Assembly: GCA_021771675.1 (NCBI GenBank)
Contig: JAETOP010000066.1
Coordinates: 1 to 24,915 of the forward strand
DNA length: 24,915 nt
Reading direction: 5' to 3'
Source: Oscillospiraceae bacterium
GTDB taxonomy: Bacteria; Bacillota_A; Clostridia; Oscillospirales; Oscillospiraceae
Under the pieces are notes generated by a model. That model did not search any database, was not told the DNA's origin, and worked only from the letters and a program-made list of their open reading frames with translations. Positions 22,964 through 24,915 of this stretch are shown in pieces. Position numbers and translations under genes: made by a program. Each line of letters starts with the position of its first letter. Position 1 is the stretch's first letter.

Positions 22964-23953
22964 TTATTCTACAGTCGATTTGTAGGCCCAGTGACCGTTT
23001 AAATGGTATTTGTTCAGTTTATTATTATTTATCAACCCTATTAAGATTCGATTCGCCGTTGCCGCCGACACCCCGCACAGTTCCCGCACATCGGCATTCA
23101 TGATATAGTCGTGGGTTTTCAGGTACTCCTGAATCTTGTTCCAGCGGAGTGTGGCCTTATCCAACTTTTCATCGCTCATTTCATCACTCAAGTTGATGGC
23201 CTCTATGAGCGATGTCTTGATAGCTGAGAGCATGAACTCAATAAATACTGTGGACTCTCCCGCGTCGTTGGAGGCATTGATGGCGTCATAATACTCCTGC
23301 TGACGGTCATGGATGATGGACTCAACCGGGAGCCAGGCAAAAGCTGGACTCCATTTGGAAAGCAACAGCGTATGCCACAGGCGGCCCACACGTCCATTTC
23401 CATCGGCGAAGGGGTGAATCAGTTCAAACTCATAGTGGAATACACAACTGCGGATGAGCATGTGTACCTCGCTGGTTTTTACCCAGTCCAGCAGTTCCAT
23501 GACCAAATCCGGGACATACTGGGGCAATGTTCCAAAGTGCAGGACATGCCCCTCGCTATCCACCACACCCACAGGCCGGGTGCGGAACATGCCGGACTCC
23601 TCCACCAAACCCCGTGTCATGATGCCATGAGCGGTCAGCAGATCGTCCACCGAATAGGGATTGAGTTCCTCCAGCCACTCATAAATTTCATAGGCATTTT
23701 TGACTTCGGCAATGTCCTTGGGGGGAGCCAGAACCTGTTTGCCGTTCAGAACTGCTGTCACCTGTTCCAAGGAAAGGGTATTTTGCTCAATAGCCAGGGA
23801 GCCATGGATGGTGCGGATGCGGTTGGCACGGCGCAGGGTTGGATTTGTGGAAAGGAGTGGTGATGCAGTCAAGCGCCCCACCAGTTCGGCAATCTCCGCC
23901 ACATAGTCAATGATCTGGTTTGTGATTTCAAAAGGAGGCTTTTTGTTCTTCAT
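22964..23953 (-). CDS. fic: Fic family protein (probable AMP transferase) with C-terminal winged helix
   Basis: Fic enzymes move AMP or related groups from nucleotides onto target proteins. 329 residues from ATG 23953 (MKNKKPPFE), which has GAGG six bases upstream; the frame also extends to 23998 without a good site. The active loop HPFADGNGRVGR is complete at 180-191 (His180, Asp184, Arg191). An N-terminal GSLAIEQN segment at 51-58 matches the inhibitory helix motif (S/T)xxxE(G/N), except that Gln replaces Gly/Asn. The C-terminal ~80 residues form a winged-helix-like domain (ADVRELCGVSAATANRILIGL). It is followed at 47 bp by the GHKL ATPase gene and probably co-transcribed with it. Target unknown. 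Confidence 0.9.
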   Translation of the reverse strand: MKNKKPPFEITNQIIDYVAEIAELVGRLTASPLLSTNPTLRRANRIRTIHGSLAIEQNTLSLEQVTAVLNGKQVLAPPKDIAEVKNAYEIYEWLEELNPYSVDDLLTAHGIMTRGLVEESGMFRTRPVGVVDSEGHVLHFGTLPQYVPDLVMELLDWVKTSEVHMLIRSCVFHYEFELIHPFADGNGRVGRLWHTLLLSKWSPAFAWLPVESIIHDRQQEYYDAINASNDAGESTVFIEFMLSAIKTSLIEAINLSDEMSDEKLDKATLRWNKIQEYLKTHDYIMNADVRELCGVSAATANRILIGLINNNKLNKYHLNGHWAYKSTVE

Positions 23954-24043
23954 GCAAGACCTCACTGCTGTAAATGATTGTCTTATTGTATCATACATCG
24001 CTCATTTCATCAATCAACATGGCAAAGAATTGCTAAGAAGTAA

Positions 24044-24089
24044 TTGGGGGTGCCATTCATTCGGCAGCCCAAATGGGCTACACCCCCAA
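24044..24089. repeat. Nested inverted repeat upstream of fic
   Basis: TTGGGGGTG at 24044-24052 pairs with CACCCCCAA at 24081-24089, and AGCCC-AAAT-GGGCT lies inside at 24066-24079. It sits in the 295-bp gap between the divergent fic and 24249 genes. It could be an operator, an element end or an RNA hairpin. Confidence 0.5.
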
Positions 24090-24130
24090 AATGAAAATCA
24101 GACACTATACTTTTGATTAGAGGCGTCACT

Positions 24131-24168
24131 CGTCTGCGCGCCCATTGCGTTCGCACCCAAGGCAGACG
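24131..24168. repeat. Short inverted repeat in the fic/24249 gap
   Basis: CGTCTGC at 24131-24137 pairs with GCAGACG at 24162-24168. Weak on its own; noted because it neighbours the terminator and the nested repeat in the same gap. Confidence 0.35.
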
Positions 24169-24189
24169 CGAATTCAATACGAAAATTCA

Positions 24190-24213
24190 ACCGTCCGAAA
24201 GGGCGGTTTTTCT
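24190..24213 (+). terminator. Intrinsic terminator upstream of the 57-residue gene
   Basis: ACCGTCC-GAAA-GGGCGGT (one G-T pair) followed by TTTTTCT. It reads as a terminator on the plus strand and lies 36 bp before the ATG at 24249. There is no plus-strand gene just upstream, so it may end read-through transcription or serve as a leader attenuator. Confidence 0.7.
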
Positions 24214-24248
24214 ATATCAAATTCAAAATTCATTAGGAGGTTATCTGG

Positions 24249-24419
24249 ATGCAGTATGATATTCAAAAGCATGAACTCACCCTAGACATCAATGATTCCC
24301 GCGTAAAACTGACTTTTGAAAGCGATGTACCGGAAATCAGCATTTGGCACTATGTATTTTCTGCCCTGTCCGAACAGAAACCATCCTCTATTCAGCCGGC
24401 CGCTTCGCCTTTAGAATGA
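24249..24419 (+). CDS. 57-codon frame upstream of a serine recombinase
   Basis: ATG 24249 has TTAGGAGG eight bases upstream and encodes 56 residues (MQYDIQKHELTLDIND...). The protein has a short beta hairpin (VKLTFESDVPEI) and an aromatic helix (SIWHYVFSALSE), no membrane segment and no known motif. It ends 27 bp before the start of the recombinase and has the same orientation, so the two are probably co-transcribed; a role in controlling recombination is possible but not shown. Confidence 0.7.
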   Translation: MQYDIQKHELTLDINDSRVKLTFESDVPEISIWHYVFSALSEQKPSSIQPAASPLE

Positions 24420-24446
24420 GGATATCAATCTGAAAGGAGTACGGCC

Positions 24447-24915
24447 ATGAACCGAGTTTACTGTCTTTACCGCGTATCAGACCGGGGACAGGTAGAGAAA
24501 AACGATATCCCTATGCAGCGCATTGCCTGCCGCACATTTGCCCAAGAGAGAGGTTGGGAGATCGAAAAGGAACTTTCCGAAAAAGGGATTTCTGGCTATA
24601 AGCTGACCATGCAGCAGCGGGACGCCATTCTGGAGATCCGGGAGGCTGCCCTCGCCGGAAAATTTGATATCCTTCTGGTCTATATGTTTGACCGGATCGG
24701 AAGGCGGGACGATGAGACGCCGTTTGTTGTGGAATGGCTGACACGGAACGGCATTGCTGTCTGGAGCGTCTGTGAAGGGGAGCAGCGTTTTGACAACCAT
24801 GTTGACAAGCTCACCAACTATATCCGCTACTGGCAGGCTGCTGGCGAGAGTGCAAAAACCTCCGAGCGGGTCCGGACACGTATCCGCCAGTTGACCGAAG
24901 ATGGCTTTTTTACAG
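24447..24915 (+). CDS. Second serine recombinase, N-terminal part (runs off the window)
   Basis: ATG 24447 follows AAAGGAG. 156 residues are visible and the frame is open at the window edge. The resolvase domain is clear: Ser11 in YCLYRVSDRGQ is the catalytic serine position, followed by KGISGYKLTMQQRD and YMFDRIGRRDDETPF, and a long helix with YIRYWQAAGESAKTSERVR. It differs from the recombinase at 19017 in all these motifs, so it is not a duplicate. It probably drives a different mobile element or a nested insertion. Together with the 57-codon gene it forms a plus-strand unit. Confidence 0.88.
   Translation, partial: MNRVYCLYRVSDRGQVEKNDIPMQRIACRTFAQERGWEIEKELSEKGISGYKLTMQQRDAILEIREAALAGKFDILLVYMFDRIGRRDDETPFVVEWLTRNGIAVWSVCEGEQRFDNHVDKLTNYIRYWQAAGESAKTSERVRTRIRQLTEDGFFT

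Noticed and set aside
24131..24168. tRNA or riboswitch in the gap before the 57-codon gene
   Set aside because: No cloverleaf, TTCGA-type T-loop with acceptor stem, or known riboswitch core could be made out.

Overview
The window looks like one end of a large conjugative element (an ICE of the Tn1549-like kind found in gut Firmicutes) and the DNA next to it. The likely host is a spore-forming clostridium, probably Oscillospiraceae. This rests on the clostridial ICE gene set (RepA_N/DUF6017 initiator, PcfB, MOBP relaxase with MobC, VirD4, SpaA-type adhesin with sortase), strong AGGAGG ribosome binding sites, high GC in positions 1-18,700, and a fragment of a sporulation sigma factor that best fits SigK. 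No similarity search was possible, so family names come from motifs and remembered family features.

Positions 1-18,774 are ICE backbone, all transcribed on the minus strand. From upstream to downstream: repA; parB with two small genes; a unit of unknown genes including two paralogs; mobC, relaxase, an unknown gene, pcfB and an ArdC-like gene; a membrane surface protein with a sortase; a 1736-residue SpaA/Cna_B adhesin; and a pentapeptide-repeat protein with VirD4, which runs off the left edge. Each of the six units downstream of repA has exactly one copy of the same palindrome (core CCTCAAWTTGAGG) in the gap before its first gene. A cluster of hairpins before mobC is the best oriT candidate, and a second highly folded 250-bp non-coding block lies before the surface-protein operon.

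Positions 18,775-21,071 hold the integration module. A palindrome-rich AT-rich divergent gap is followed by a large serine recombinase on the plus strand. Its reading frame runs without a stop into the 3' part of a sigK-like gene. This suggests the element is integrated in sigK, the target of the skin elements of Bacillus subtilis and Clostridioides difficile. The sigK fragment itself stops inside its DNA-recognition helix.

Positions 21,072-24,915 have lower GC. They hold a minus-strand pair (a Fic enzyme, then a GHKL ATPase joined to a PD-(D/E)XK-like nuclease domain, with an apparent one-base frameshift near its start), then a plus-strand pair (a 57-residue protein and the start of a second serine recombinase). 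The first pair resembles defence or toxin cargo; the second pair suggests another mobile element.

The observations most worth following are the one-palindrome-per-operon layout, the recombinase-sigK fusion, a shared basic C-terminal tail ending in arginine on most ICE proteins (a possible type IV secretion signal), and the Fic/GHKL-nuclease pair.
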